This document shows, piece after piece, positions 32,631 to 41,702 of a stretch of DNA of 64,000 nucleotides. The notes below the pieces were generated by a model that ran no database searches, was not told where the DNA came from, and saw only the letters and a program-made list of their open reading frames with translations. This stretch comes from Streptomyces sp. RPA4-2 (GTDB taxonomy: Bacteria; Actinomycetota; Actinomycetes; Streptomycetales; Streptomycetaceae). Positions within the stretch are counted from its first letter, which is position 1, and every line of letters starts with the position of its first letter. Made by a program: the position numbers and the translations under genes. Where the stretch lies: the NCBI RefSeq assembly GCF_012273515.2, contig NZ_CP050975.2, positions 2,170,001 to 2,234,000 of the forward strand, read 5' to 3'.

Positions 32631-34055
32631 TCACCGGGTGAGCCACTTCACCCCGTACGCCCCCAGGGCGAACCTCCGGCCGTCGACCTGTGCGCTGATC
32701 GGCCGGTTCTGGGTGTTCACCACGAGTACGGCCTTGTCCGTGGCGAGGACGCGCACGTTGGGCACGTCGTCGGCGGCGACGGACACCGTCTCGTACCTGG
32801 CCCCCGGTCCGAACGCCGCGCTGAAGCGGGATACCAGGTCGAACATGGGCAGGGCCGCGCCCCCCTCGGCGCCGTCGGTCGGCGTCCACAGGCAGCCCGC
32901 GCAGCCGGAGCCCTTCTCCTCCTCCGGGTTCCAGTAGAAACCCGAGGTGGCACCGCCTCGGGCCATCGCGATCATCCCGGCGGCCTGCACGGCGACACGG
33001 TGGGTCTCGGACCAGCCCTTGCGGTCGTCGTTGCCGTCGGCCGGCTCGACGTAGTACTCGGCCCACCACAGCGGCAGGCCGTGCGTCCGCGCCCGCACCC
33101 ACTCGCTGACGGCCGTGAGCTTGTCGGTGGCCCCGAACTCGTCGGGCAGCAGGTCGTCGTCCTTGGTGTAACTGGAGCCGTCGACGACGACGAAGTCGGC
33201 GCCCGCCTTGTGCTTGTTCCAGTAGTCGAACGCGTCGAGGACACGCTGGTCCATGGCGCCCCAGGCGCCCTTCACGGTCGTGGACGCGTTCTCCTTCTGG
33301 CGCGGGTCGAAGCTGTCCATGACGAGATAGGGCCCGCCGACCATGATGTCCTTGTCGACCTTCTTCAGCGCCTTGTACACCAGGTTGTAGAGCTGCGTGT
33401 AGCCCTCGTAGTCCCAGCGGGCCTCGGCGTTGTTCCAGAAGCCCTTGAACTCGTTCCAGACGATGAAGTGACGTACGTCCGGGTAGCGCTTGGCGACGGT
33501 CGCGGCGAGCTCGGCGAAGTCCTCGTAGTGGGCGCGGTCCGGCGCGGTCTCCAGGGACGCCTGGCTCCAGTTCGTGTGGTTCGCGCCGGGCCTGCCGCCC
33601 TTCATCCAGTCCGGCGAGCAGCACAGGGTGACGACCGGGGTGCCGCCGGACTTGCGGACGAAGTCGATGCGGCGGTCCATCTCGGTGAAGTCGTAGCGGC
33701 CCTTGGAGGGTTCGGGATTGCCGGCGCCCCAGCCCATGATGTGCTGGTTCTGCGGCAGCGACCGCTTCTCCAGCAGTCCCTCGGCGCGCTCGGTCGCCGC
33801 GTCGCTGCCCTCGTCGGCGCTGAACTGGGTGTGGGTGAAGCCCCAGCCCACCGCCGGCTGCGGCGTCCCGGGCGGGGTGACCGGTGTGCCGTGCACCCTG
33901 TCCCCGTCACGGGTCGTGCCCGCGGTGCTCGCGCCGCCCCCGGGCAAGGTGTTGAGCAGGGTCACCACCAAGGCCAGAGCGGCCACTCCCACGCCGAGCA
34001 GCGCGGTCAGCCGCCACCGCTGTGCCCCCGAATTCCACCCATGACGTCCCATCAT
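32631..34055 (-). CDS. membrane-anchored GH39-like glycoside hydrolase
   Basis: A 474-aa protein with an N-terminal membrane anchor or signal (LTALLGVGVAALALVVTLL, about residues 17-35). The rest is a TIM barrel like GH39 beta-xylosidases. The motif HFIVWNEFKGFWNN offers the acid/base Glu after Asn, and LPLWWAEYYVEP the nucleophile candidate. The domain ends with a small beta-sandwich. It converges on the fusion gene with 24 bp between stops. It could trim or release the surface glycan made by the cluster. Substrate specificity cannot be read. Start codons at 34055 and 34052 are adjacent ATGs. Confidence 0.8.
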   Translation of the reverse strand: MMGRHGWNSGAQRWRLTALLGVGVAALALVVTLLNTLPGGGASTAGTTRDGDRVHGTPVTPPGTPQPAVGWGFTHTQFSADEGSDAATERAEGLLEKRSLPQNQHIMGWGAGNPEPSKGRYDFTEMDRRIDFVRKSGGTPVVTLCCSPDWMKGGRPGANHTNWSQASLETAPDRAHYEDFAELAATVAKRYPDVRHFIVWNEFKGFWNNAEARWDYEGYTQLYNLVYKALKKVDKDIMVGGPYLVMDSFDPRQKENASTTVKGAWGAMDQRVLDAFDYWNKHKAGADFVVVDGSSYTKDDDLLPDEFGATDKLTAVSEWVRARTHGLPLWWAEYYVEPADGNDDRKGWSETHRVAVQAAGMIAMARGGATSGFYWNPEEEKGSGCAGCLWTPTDGAEGGAALPMFDLVSRFSAAFGPGARYETVSVAADDVPNVRVLATDKAVLVVNTQNRPISAQVDGRRFALGAYGVKWLTR

Positions 34056-34268
34056 GGGCAACAGTAACGGCGCGGATCGGCCGCCGGACAGAGCTTGTGT
34101 AAGCATAGGATTGCCACATTTTCCGGGGGCGGCGGCTCCCGTGGCCCCGCGGCGGGCACCCGGCCGTGCGGCCGGAAGGCGGCTGAACTGGGGCGCGTCC
34201 AGGGGAACACCGGCAACAGGCTGCGGAAATCCCGTGCGCGGGTCCCCTTGGTGACGGATCATGGCGGC

Positions 34269-35363
<1,095 letters not shown>

Positions 35364-35681
35364 GCCTTCAGACGTCGCGCGTCCGGGTGGTGGGGGCGCC
35401 GGGGGCACTCGGCGCATCCCGGGCACCCTGACTCGGGGCGTCGACAGCACCCCGGGCCTCGGGCTTCGGGACGCTCAGGGCGCGGGAAGACCCCGGGCGC
35501 CCTGAGCGCCAGGGCTCTCGCGAGGTCGAGACGCCCGCGGCACCTGGGGCTCTCGGGGGCGTAGCCCCTGGCTGTGGCTGCCCTGCCCGCACTGCCCTGC
35601 GAGGTCCGGCACGGCGGAGGGTTCCCCACATACGGACCTACCCGGACGGTCCGGCAACGCCGCGAGGTGCCGTGCCGCCCC
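35364..35681. other. 318-bp gap between convergent genes, nothing distinct
   Basis: Very GC-rich DNA between the ATPase and regulator stop codons, with several short recurring words (GGGC, CCCGGGC, CTCTCG). I see no gene, no clear tandem repeat and no single dominant hairpin. Reading frames here are open on several strands only because of base composition. Confidence 0.5.
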
Positions 35682-36056
35682 CTAGACCCCGCCTCCGTAG
35701 GCCGCCCGCAGGGCATCCCGTACGGCGTCGAGCGCGGCGGACTCGGTCAGCGCGAGGCGGCGCACGCGCTCGGCGTAGGCCTGAGCGGCCGTCGCGGCCT
35801 CGCGCTCGGCCGCCGAACCGGCGGCGGCCACGAACGTACCGTTGCGGCCCCGCGTCTCGATCACCCCGTCCGACTCCAGTGCCCGGTACGCCTTGGCGAC
35901 CGTGTTCGCGGCGAGGCCGAGCTCCTCGGCCAGCCCCCGTACCGTGGGCAGCTTGTAGCCGACCGGGAGCACCCCGGAACGGACCTGCCCGGAGATCTGG
36001 GCGCGCACCTGCTCGTAGGGCGCGGTCCCCTCATCGATGTGGATCTTCAGCGTCAC
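35682..36056 (-). CDS. short GntR regulator of the YtrA subfamily
   Basis: A 124-aa regulator with a winged helix-turn-helix only: APYEQVRAQISGQVRSGVLP, LPTVRGLAEELGLAANTVAK and YRALESDGVIETRGRNGTFV. A short helical tail of about 45 residues follows, the architecture of YtrA-type GntR proteins. It resembles the S. coelicolor regulator that I recall as SCO1728, reported to affect development. YtrA regulators usually sit with an ABC transporter, but none is present here. The GTG at 36054-36056 starts right at the conserved MTLKIHIDEGTAPYEQ sequence. It is divergent from the acetyltransferase gene. Confidence 0.88.
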   Translation of the reverse strand: MTLKIHIDEGTAPYEQVRAQISGQVRSGVLPVGYKLPTVRGLAEELGLAANTVAKAYRALESDGVIETRGRNGTFVAAAGSAAEREAATAAQAYAERVRRLALTESAALDAVRDALRAAYGGGV

Positions 36057-36160
36057 GCGGCGATTGTCCCGTACCCGCGGGGTGATGTGAGGTACCGGAG
36101 CAGAGGCAGCGGAAAAAATGAGAGGTGACCGCACCCGCCCCGCGCGTAGCGTGCGAGTCC

Positions 36161-37090
36161 ATGACCGTGATCGTCGACGACCTCCGCCCCGACGACCGGC
36201 GGCGGACCGAGGGCTTCGCCCGGGTCCGCAACCGGGCGCTCCCCCACATGCTGTACACCCCCGGCTCCCTCGCGTACGACGTCTCCCACGCACACCCCGA
36301 AGCCCACTACCGTCCGCTGGTCGCCGAACTGGACGGCGAGGTGGTCGGCACGGCCCAGGTCGGCATCGCGTACGACAGCCCGGAGCCCGGTCAGGGCTAT
36401 CTCAACGTGTATGTCGACCCGGACCGTACGCGCCGGGGCGCGGGCTCGCTCCTGGTGCGCGCCGCCGAGCGGCACCTCGCGGCCCAGGGTGCGACCCGGC
36501 TCTTCGCCTGGGTCCTGGACGAGCCGGGCAACCGGGCGTTCGCCGAGCGGCACGGCTACCGCGCCGGCCGCTCCGCCCACTTCCTCCGGCTGGACCTGGC
36601 GGGCGCCGCCCTGCCGCCGCGTCAGGACCCGCCGCCGGGCGTGGAACTGCGCACTGCATCGGACTTCGCTGCCGACCCGCGCCCGCTGTTCGCCCTGGAC
36701 GCGGAGACGTCGGCCGACGAACCCGGAGACATCCCGCATGAGTTCACGGACTACCAGGCCTGGCTGCGGGAGACCTGGCACCACCCCCTGTTCAGCGCGG
36801 AACTGACCACGGTCGCGCTCGTCGACGGCCGCCCGGCGGCCTTCAGCGCGGCCCGCACGGACGGCGGAACCCGCTACGGCACCGTGATGACGGGCACCGC
36901 CGCCGCCTTCCGCGGTCGCGGCCTCGCCAAGCTCGCCAAGAACGACTCCCTGCACCGCGCCCGCGCAGCCGGCTGCACCGAGGCGTTCACCGGCAACGAC
37001 AGCGGCAACGGGCCGATGATCGCGATCAACAAGTGGTTCGGGTACGAGATCTGCGGCACGGAGGTGCGTCATGTCCGCGAACTCGGCTGA
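36161..37090 (+). CDS. tandem-domain GNAT acetyltransferase
   Basis: A 309-aa protein with two GNAT-like halves. The first has the acetyl-CoA loop YVDPDRTRRGAGSLLVRAAE (about 85-104). The second has a matching RGRGLAKLAKNDSLHRARAA and the ending NKWFGYEICGTEV. Two-domain GNATs acetylate small molecules or proteins; the substrate is unknown. The start ATG at 36161 places the conserved VDDLRPDDRRR at the N-terminus. The last 20 bp overlap the DUF402 gene, so both are translated from one message. Divergent from the YtrA-type regulator 104 bp away. Confidence 0.83.
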   Translation: MTVIVDDLRPDDRRRTEGFARVRNRALPHMLYTPGSLAYDVSHAHPEAHYRPLVAELDGEVVGTAQVGIAYDSPEPGQGYLNVYVDPDRTRRGAGSLLVRAAERHLAAQGATRLFAWVLDEPGNRAFAERHGYRAGRSAHFLRLDLAGAALPPRQDPPPGVELRTASDFAADPRPLFALDAETSADEPGDIPHEFTDYQAWLRETWHHPLFSAELTTVALVDGRPAAFSAARTDGGTRYGTVMTGTAAAFRGRGLAKLAKNDSLHRARAAGCTEAFTGNDSGNGPMIAINKWFGYEICGTEVRHVRELG

Positions 37091-37571
37091 CGGTCCCCGC
37101 CGTCTGGACGTCGTCCTCGTCAAGTCCGGCCGTACGAAGATCCGTTATCCGGCCGAGCTGCTCCACGACGACGGCACCCGGGTCACCGTCCGCGCGCCGT
37201 GGGCGGCCGACGGCGTCCGTGACTTCGGCTTCGTACGGTTCGAGCCGGGTGACGTCCTCACCGAGCACTACTGGCGGGACCGCTGGTACGCGGTGAAGGA
37301 GGTCCGGGACGCACGGGGGGTGCGCAAGGGCTGGTACTGCGACATCACCCGTCCGGCCACCGTCCGTGGCGGCGAGCTGATCGTCGAGGACCTCGACCTG
37401 GACCTGTGGCGCTCCGCGGACGGCGCGGACGTACGGCGCCTGGACGAGGACGAGTTCGCGGCGAGCGGCCTCGCGACCAGCGATCCGGCGGCCGCGGCCG
37501 CCGCGCTCGCCGCCCTCGACACCCTCGAGCTCCTGGCCCGCCGGGACGACTTCGAGACCCTGCTCGGCTGA
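37071..37571 (+). CDS. DUF402 family protein
   Basis: A 166-aa cytoplasmic protein. Residues 40-130 carry the DUF402 fold: FVRFEPGDVLTEHYWRDRWY, AVKEVRDARGVRKGWYCDIT and LIVEDLDLDLWRSADG. DUF402 proteins related to FomD hydrolyse phosphonate- or nucleotide-type diphosphate bonds; the acidic residues after the WYCDI strand would bind metal. An Ala-rich C-terminal helix follows. The gene overlaps the acetyltransferase by 20 bp. Whether it is a nucleotide phosphatase or a binding protein cannot be decided from sequence. Confidence 0.78.
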   Translation: MSANSADGPRRLDVVLVKSGRTKIRYPAELLHDDGTRVTVRAPWAADGVRDFGFVRFEPGDVLTEHYWRDRWYAVKEVRDARGVRKGWYCDITRPATVRGGELIVEDLDLDLWRSADGADVRRLDEDEFAASGLATSDPAAAAAALAALDTLELLARRDDFETLLG

Positions 37572-37878
37572 CCATGCCCGACCACCGACGCCGCACGGAT
37601 GGTGTCTCCACGTCACCACGGGAGCACGACACGTCACGTCCGGCGAGTTCGCCACGGGAATTACCCCACGCCGCGCGTGGTTCCCTTTTCAACAGCGATC
37701 GACACCGCTCGGACCTGGATTCATGTCGCCGTAACCCGCGGTGCGGCCCAGGGTGACACCGGCCACTGACAGTCAATCGTGACACCCGCCACAGACAGAT
37801 CGCGACCGATGAGGAACTCTCCCCGGAAGGGTCTACCTCCGTACAACGACGGAATCGGGTAGACGCAAGGAGGCAGCC
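37572..37878. other. 307-bp leader region of a small gene, with direct repeats
   Basis: No gene of its own. A pair of 20-bp direct repeats lies at 37753-37772 and 37779-37798 (GTGACACCGGCCACTGACAG and a copy with three changes), about 80-125 nt upstream of the 44-aa gene. They could be an operator. The region is AT-richer than its neighbours, consistent with a promoter. Confidence 0.5.
37753..37798. repeat. two 20-bp direct repeats, 26-bp spacing
   Basis: The copies share GTGACACC/C-GCCAC-GACAG and are spaced 26 bp start to start, roughly two and a half helical turns. They lie in the probable promoter region of the 44-aa gene, so a direct-repeat-binding regulator is possible. Confidence 0.55.
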
Positions 37879-38013
37879 ATGCGCCGTGTGACCGTGCAGA
37901 AGCCCCTGAGCAGGTCGGACTCCCGCCGTGCGCGGGACAGGGCGGACGAACGTCCGGCCGAGCGCCCCGAAGTGCGGAAGGACATCCACCGCACGTGGTG
38001 GCCGGACGAATGA
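37879..38013 (+). CDS. 44-aa small protein gene with a strong ribosome binding site
   Basis: The ATG at 37879 is preceded by AAGGAGG (37867-37873) at ideal spacing, one of the best ribosome sites in the window. The product begins MRRVTVQKPLSRSDSRRARD, is very rich in Arg, Asp and Glu, and ends HRTWWPDE. There is no signal peptide or membrane helix. It probably is a real small cytoplasmic protein of unknown function, and the terminal WWPDE would be a useful search signature. It converges on the acetyltransferase gene with 34 bp between stops. Confidence 0.65.
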   Translation: MRRVTVQKPLSRSDSRRARDRADERPAERPEVRKDIHRTWWPDE

Positions 38014-38047
38014 GCCGCCCCGGCACCGCGCCCCGGAACGCGGGCCG

Positions 38048-38518
38048 TCAGACGAGCCGCTTGCGGTAGTGGACACGGTCGTACGGGCCGTCCACGCGAC
38101 GCTCGACGACCTCGTAGCCGTACTTCGGATAGATCTTCCGGTTCTCCCACATCATCGCGTTCGTGAAGAGCCTGACCTCGGGCAGCCCGAGCTCCCGCGC
38201 GTGGGCCTCCACGAACGCCAGCAGCCGTCGCCCGACGCCCTTTCCCCGGGCGTCGGGGTGGACGGCGATGCTGTCGAGGTACAGATGGTCCTCGTACGCC
38301 TCGACCACCACGAGCCCGGTCACGGACTCCCCTGGGCCACCGGTGACGAACACCCGCCCCGCGGCCACGTTCGCCGCGTGGTCCGCCTCCATGGGCTGCG
38401 GCACCACGCCGATGCGCGCGATGTAGGGGTGGTACGCCGCGTCGGTCACGGCCTTCACCGCGCCCACGTCCGAAGCGACGGCGCGACGGACCCCTTGTTC
38501 GTTCGAACCGTCTGTCAC
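38048..38518 (-). CDS. GNAT family N-acetyltransferase
   Basis: A 156-aa single-domain acetyltransferase. The acetyl-CoA binding region is LDSIAVHPDARGKGVGRRLL (about 82-101) and the end is NRKIYPKYGYEVVERR, both typical. GTG 38516-38518 was chosen because the upstream extension is low-complexity and crosses a 9-bp tandem repeat. Substrate unknown; small GNATs of this kind acetylate amines or protein N-termini. Not in an operon. Confidence 0.82.
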   Translation of the reverse strand: MTDGSNEQGVRRAVASDVGAVKAVTDAAYHPYIARIGVVPQPMEADHAANVAAGRVFVTGGPGESVTGLVVVEAYEDHLYLDSIAVHPDARGKGVGRRLLAFVEAHARELGLPEVRLFTNAMMWENRKIYPKYGYEVVERRVDGPYDRVHYRKRLV

Positions 38519-39008
38519 GACCCGAACGCTACCCGCGTCCAGACGCGTCGAAGGTGCCGGGGCGAACACGCCCGCGTACTTGGGCGCCCCACCAGTCCGA
38601 GGCGGATGCGTCAGCTGTGCCACAGGCCGCCGGGGTCGCCTGGTCCTCCTGGTCCTCCTGGTCCTCCTGGTCCTCCTGAGGCTCACCGAGTCTCTGGTCT
38701 CGCGGCTTGGCCAGGATCCGTCGAGCACCCTGCCCGGGAGCCAATCCGGGAGCCGGCCCAGGCGTCTCACGACTGACGGTCATGGACGACCACGGACGGT
38801 TCAGCGGCTCCGGCGCAGGTGGGAGGGCCCTCCCCAACCCCCCCATCCTGAGCCCCCCGTTAGCCCCGCCTTAACGCGGCCATAAGGATCTCCCGCACCC
38901 GTCTCCAGCAGGCGATTCCGCGGATTCTTGAGGCTAGTTTGCTGATCACCGCACGCAGTCCGGGCCGATCGCGCCCGCTCAGGACCGTTTCGATCGAGGA
39001 GCTCCCCC
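38519..39008. other. 490-bp divergent intergenic region with a 9-bp tandem repeat
   Basis: It separates the acetyltransferase and LPMO start codons. The middle holds at least four copies of a 9-bp unit. The 130 bp before the LPMO are AT-richer (GATTCTTGAGGCTAGTTTGC is one stretch) and likely contain its promoter. I did not see the CebR-type site TGGGAGCGCTCCCA that controls many cellulase genes. No gene is supported on either strand. Confidence 0.5.
38641..38677. repeat. 9-bp tandem repeat (TGGTCCTCC)n
   Basis: Four perfect head-to-tail units plus the start of a fifth. The multiple-of-three length keeps reading frames open and gives artefactual Leu-Val or Glu-Asp-Gln repeats in translation. 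A site prone to copy-number change by slippage. Confidence 0.85.
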
Positions 39009-40112
39009 ATGTCCGGTCGCCGCAGGGCCGCCAGCCTCGCCGCCGTCGGTGTCGCGCCACTCGCCCTGACCGCGCTCGCCGCCGCGCCCGCCTCGGCGCA
39101 CGGTTCGATGGGAGACCCCGTCAGCCGGGTCTTCCAGTGCTACGCGGAGGGCCCCGAGAGTCCCCGGTCCGCCGCCTGCAAGGCGGCCGTCGCGGCGGGC
39201 GGCACCCAGGCGCTGTACGACTGGAACGGCATCCGGATCGGCGACGCGAACGGCCGGCACCAGCAGCGCGTTCCCGACGGGAAGCTGTGCAGCGCGGGCA
39301 ACGCCGAGTTCAAGGGCCTGGACCTGGCCCGCGCCGACTGGCCGACGACGGCCGTGAGCGCGGGCGCGTACACCTTCAGGTACCGGGTGACCGCCCCGCA
39401 CAAGGGCACCTTCAACGTCTACCTCAGCAAGGACGGTTACGACCCGTCGAAGCCGCTGGCCTGGGGGGATCTGGATCTGGCGCACCCGGTGGCGACCAAG
39501 ACCGACCCCGTCGCGACGAACGGCTACTACACCTTCTCCGGCACCCTGCCGAAGCGCTCCGGCAAGCAGCTCCTCTACGCGGTCTGGCAGCGCTCGGACA
39601 GCCCGGAGGCGTTCTACTCCTGCTCCGACGTCACCTTCGGCGGAAGCGGTGGTTCGGGCAACAGCGGTTCGGGCAACGGCGGTTCAGGCGGCAGTGGCTC
39701 CGGCAGCAGCGGTTCCGCCGGTGGTGGTTCGGGGAGCGGCGGCACAGGAGGCGGCGCCTCCCCCGCGTCGAGCGCGCCCGCGCCGGCCGCCTCCGCTCCC
39801 TCCGAGGAGCAGATCGCCGACGGTGCCGACAAGTCGACGGTGCGGCACGGCCATCACGACGCCGCGGACACTCCGGCCGCGGGTTCCCCCGCCTCCGGCA
39901 CGCCCGGCGACTCGGACGCGTCCGGCGCCTCCACCGCTTCGGCCGATCGGCCCGAGGCGGCCGGTGCCCCGGAGAACCTCGCCGAGACCGGCGGCGACTC
40001 CGACACCCCCTACCTCGCGATCGGGGGCGCGAGCGCGCTGGCACTGGGCGCGGCGGCGCTGTTCGCCTCGGTGCGCCGCCGCGCGGTGAACGGTGGCCGG
40101 CACGGTCGCTAG
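39009..40112 (+). CDS. AA10 lytic polysaccharide monooxygenase with sortase sorting signal
   Basis: A 367-aa copper enzyme that oxidatively cleaves chitin or cellulose outside the cell. The signal peptide ends at ASA30, leaving His31 (HGSMGDPVSR) as N-terminal copper ligand. The second histidine is in the TAPHKGTFNVYL strand. A Gly/Ser-rich linker (about 210-260) leads not to a carbohydrate-binding module but to a charged stalk and LAETG at 324-328. A hydrophobic helix and basic tail RRRAVNGGRHGR follow. That is a class E sortase sorting signal, so the enzyme is probably fixed to the cell wall. It resembles what I recall as SCO1734. A hairpin terminator follows the stop. Confidence 0.92.
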   Translation: MSGRRRAASLAAVGVAPLALTALAAAPASAHGSMGDPVSRVFQCYAEGPESPRSAACKAAVAAGGTQALYDWNGIRIGDANGRHQQRVPDGKLCSAGNAEFKGLDLARADWPTTAVSAGAYTFRYRVTAPHKGTFNVYLSKDGYDPSKPLAWGDLDLAHPVATKTDPVATNGYYTFSGTLPKRSGKQLLYAVWQRSDSPEAFYSCSDVTFGGSGGSGNSGSGNGGSGGSGSGSSGSAGGGSGSGGTGGGASPASSAPAPAASAPSEEQIADGADKSTVRHGHHDAADTPAAGSPASGTPGDSDASGASTASADRPEAAGAPENLAETGGDSDTPYLAIGGASALALGAAALFASVRRRAVNGGRHGR

Positions 40113-40144
40113 TGCCCGCCTCTTCCCGCCGGGCGGGAAGGATT

Positions 40145-40183
40145 CCGGGTCCTGTCCGGCGGCTCAGGCCGGACAGGACCCGG
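40145..40183. terminator. bidirectional hairpin terminator between LPMO and lipase genes
   Basis: Arms 40145-40160 and 40168-40183 are perfectly complementary over 16 bp with a 7-nt loop. The hairpin lies between the two convergent stop codons (40112 and 40198) and can serve both transcripts. Confidence 0.85.
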
Positions 40184-40197
40184 CACCGGGCCACGGA

Positions 40198-41055
40198 TCA
40201 GCTGAACACCGAGGCGCAGTTGGTGGTGGTGGCGTGCGCGGGATCGAGGGCGTTCGCCGCCTCGTGGAAGGCGATCCGGTCGAGGAGGCCGATCGCCGCG
40301 TGCTCGGAGATGTCGACCGGGCACAGGTCCTGAAGCAGCACGTTGTGGACGTCGGATCCGGTGAGGAACTGCGAGCGGTAGGGAGTGACCACCTCGTCGT
40401 ACCTGGTGGCGATCACCGTGTAGTGGACGCCCGGGACGGTGTCGCCGCCGGCGTTGAGTTTGGTCAGGAACGCGGACCCGGCGATCTGGTCCGCGAGCGC
40501 GGGCGTGGCCGCGGACAGCAGGTCCTCGGCACCGGGGAAGTACGGCAGCAGCTTGGTGAGGCCGTCGAGGGTGGTGCCGTGGTTGTCGGGCGCGATGCCG
40601 ACGAACGTGTTCACCTTGGCGGCTCCGCCGAGGAACTTGAGGTAGTAGCGGGGCATCATGCCGCCCTGGGAGTGGCCGACGAGGTCGGCCTTGGCGGCGC
40701 CGGTCGCGGCGAGCACCTTGTCGACGAAGACCTGGAGCTGTCCGGCCGACTTGTCGATGGGGCCGAGGGCGTTGAAGATCGGGACGCCGGGCAGTTGCCC
40801 GTAGTCGAGCGAGTAGACGCAGTACCCGCGGGCCACCAGGTACGGGGCGAAGGACAGCCAGTTGTCGACGGAGTTCGCGAAGGTGCCGTGGACGAGGACG
40901 ACGGGGCGGGGATGGCTGGCGGAGGGGCGGCAGGAGTAGTCGTTCCAGCCGCTGCTCGGCGCGGCGGCGTGGGCGGTGGCGGCGGGGACGACCGCGACGG
41001 CGGCGGCCAGCAGCAGTGCGACGAGGGGTCTGAGCAGGCGCTTCCAGGGCAGCAT
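40198..41055 (-). CDS. secreted lipase/esterase (alpha/beta hydrolase, lipase class 2 type)
   Basis: A 285-aa exported enzyme. The signal peptide covers about residues 1-30, ending PAATAHAAAP. The oxyanion-hole motif is RPVVLVHGTFANSVDNW and the nucleophile elbow ADLVGHSQGGMMPRYYL (Ser near 128). Candidate Asp and His are in VIATRYDEVVTPY and DISEHAAIGLLDR. It would hydrolyse acyl esters outside the cell. Start ATG 41053-41055. A CRP-like palindrome lies 47 bp upstream and an inverted repeat 20 bp further, so its expression is probably regulated by carbon status. It resembles the gene next to the LPMO in S. coelicolor (SCO1735 from memory). Confidence 0.9.
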   Translation of the reverse strand: MLPWKRLLRPLVALLLAAAVAVVPAATAHAAAPSSGWNDYSCRPSASHPRPVVLVHGTFANSVDNWLSFAPYLVARGYCVYSLDYGQLPGVPIFNALGPIDKSAGQLQVFVDKVLAATGAAKADLVGHSQGGMMPRYYLKFLGGAAKVNTFVGIAPDNHGTTLDGLTKLLPYFPGAEDLLSAATPALADQIAGSAFLTKLNAGGDTVPGVHYTVIATRYDEVVTPYRSQFLTGSDVHNVLLQDLCPVDISEHAAIGLLDRIAFHEAANALDPAHATTTNCASVFS

Positions 41056-41101
41056 CGGGTGATCTCCTTGCGGCTCAAGGGAGTGACGGCGGCGTACGCC
41101 C

Positions 41102-41117
41102 TGTGATCCGGATCACG
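41102..41117. promoter_or_regulatory. CRP-like palindrome upstream of the lipase gene
   Basis: TGTGATCCGGATCACG contains a 14-bp perfect palindrome (41103-41116) and matches the general CRP half-site pattern TGTGA-N6-TCACA at nine of ten positions. It lies 47-62 bp upstream of the lipase start codon. Streptomyces has a Crp protein, so it is a good candidate target. Confidence 0.55.
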
Positions 41118-41127
41118 AGGATGCTGT

Positions 41128-41149
41128 TCACTCGTCAAGTTACGAGTGA
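41128..41149. promoter_or_regulatory. inverted repeat in the lipase promoter region
   Basis: TCACTCGT (41128-41135) and ACGAGTGA (41142-41149) are perfect complements separated by 6 bases. With the adjacent CRP-like site it forms a compound regulatory region shared by the lipase and possibly the MarR gene stop side. Confidence 0.45.
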
Positions 41150-41226
41150 GTAGCCCAACTGTGAAGTTACGCGTCAGTAAAAACTTCCAGTGATAGTCGG
41201 TGGTAGTGATAAGCGCCGCCGCGCCG

Positions 41227-41700
41227 TCACCAGGCGGGCCTGATCGGACCGTAGGGCGCGATCCGCAGCAATCGCTCACGCAACACGCCCACCTCACCCT
41301 CTCCGAGCAGCTCGACCCATGGCCGGACGGCCTCCGCCGCCGACTCCTCCGCGGCGCGCGTGCAGGCCCAGCCGCGCTCGGTCAGCACGACCAGGCGGGC
41401 GCGCGCGTCACCTGGATGCGGGTGCCGTTCCACGTATCCCTTGCGCACCAGTTCCTCGACGAGCTGGCTGGCGGCCTGCTTGGTGACCCCGAGGTGCGCC
41501 GCGAGTTCGGTGACCGTCGCGCCGTCCGGAGCGAGCCGCGTGAACGCGAAGCCGTGCGCGGGCCGCAGCCCCTCGAACCCGCGCGCGACGACCCCCTCAT
41601 GGATGCGCTGCGTCAGGTCACCGGCGACGGCGAGCAGGGCGGCGGACAGGGCCATGGCCTCGGAGTTCTGCACGGGAGCATTGAAACACCCCTCACTCAT
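41227..41700 (-). CDS. MarR family transcriptional regulator
   Basis: A 157-aa winged-helix regulator. The HTH is ATVTELAAHLGVTKQAASQL (about 60-79), then VEELVRKGYVERHPHPGDAR with the typical DxR wing. It is divergent from the cupin gene by 96 bp. Three copies of the 15-bp palindrome GTCAAGC-N-GCTTGAC (the third imperfect) lie in that gap, the first only 2 bp from its own start codon. It most likely represses both itself and the cupin. The effector is unknown. MarR proteins of this kind respond to phenolics or oxidants. Confidence 0.9.
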   Translation of the reverse strand: MSEGCFNAPVQNSEAMALSAALLAVAGDLTQRIHEGVVARGFEGLRPAHGFAFTRLAPDGATVTELAAHLGVTKQAASQLVEELVRKGYVERHPHPGDARARLVVLTERGWACTRAAEESAAEAVRPWVELLGEGEVGVLRERLLRIAPYGPIRPAW

Positions 41701-41702
41701 CG

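Noticed and set aside
38529..38846. Leu-Val or Glu-Asp-Gln repeat proteins around 38.6 kb
   Set aside because: They are only translations of the 9-bp tandem repeat; no start site or flanking domain supports them.
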